Source: Bacteroidaceae bacterium
GTDB lineage: Bacteria; Bacteroidota; Bacteroidia; Bacteroidales; Bacteroidaceae
Assembly (NCBI GenBank): GCA_024401225.1
Contig: JAKSLM010000001.1
Span: 62,001-126,000 of the forward strand
Length of the DNA stretch: 64,000 nt
Direction: 5' to 3'
Numbering within the stretch: position 1 is the stretch's first letter; each line of letters begins with the position of its first letter. A program made the translations under genes and the position numbers. Positions 63,999 to 64,000 of the stretch are shown piece by piece. The notes beneath the pieces are model-generated. The model did no database searches, was not told the DNA's origin, and saw only the letters and a program-made list of their open reading frames with translations.

Positions 63999-64000
63999 GC

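Overview
The window is chromosomal DNA from a member of the Bacteroidales, most likely Prevotella or a close relative. Four things point there. Promoters carry the Bacteroidetes -7 element TAnnTTTG, often with a TTTG-like -33 box. The primary sigma factor is short (286 aa) and lacks region 1.1. There are many lipoproteins with a Cys lipobox, and Bacteroidetes-specific families such as DUF4270 and DUF4831. The genus is inferred from gene content and style; no alignment was run.

Layout. 1-15.2 kb is mostly + strand housekeeping: the end of an MBL-fold hydrolase, a half-length glycogen-synthase-like protein, a DUF4270 lipoprotein, a metallophosphoesterase (- strand), a CPBP protease, ettA, an orphan beta-class DNA methyltransferase translationally coupled to nth, pgk, and a tightly coupled trio (solute-binding lipoprotein, TPR protein, Upf1-like helicase). 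15.2-24.1 kb is accessory: an SH3-like secreted protein, a BRO/KilA-like plus Fic fusion toxin, then a visibly AT-rich run of mostly unrecognised - strand genes (membrane proteins, a lipoprotein, a TerB-like protein) bounded on each side by what looks like a gene remnant. 24.1-25.0 kb is about 1 kb of non-coding DNA. It holds a strongly structured RNA candidate (possibly 6S-like), two four-unit short tandem arrays and a cluster of palindromes inside a 23-bp inverted repeat.

25-47.8 kb carries a phytase-like lipoprotein, an outer-membrane protein, serC-serA separated by a very stable hairpin, a DbpA-type helicase, a lysozyme-like protein, and a co-directional run. In transcription order that run is: secreted protein, clostripain-like lipoprotein, HprK-like kinase, S24/S26 peptidase, PqqD, ung, nadA, mnmA. 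Then come rpoD, DUF4831, nnr, hpt, adk, obgE, a long YitT protein, mannose-1-phosphate guanylyltransferase and a BadF-type kinase.

47.8-64 kb holds an alpha-glucan operon (debranching enzyme, GT4 synthase, GH57 protein) divergent from a Crp/Fnr regulator, followed by a lipid kinase, miaA, an NhaD-type antiporter, tRNA-Gly(CCC), recF, a DciA-like protein, a 1519-aa protein made of two complete membrane sensor kinases fused in frame, and an RluA-type pseudouridine synthase cut by the window edge.

The best leads for something new are the double sensor kinase, the GH57 protein with a histone-H1-like tail and an altered catalytic motif, the PqqD/HprK-like/S24/C11 cassette, and the structured RNA plus repeat cluster at 24.2-25.0 kb.
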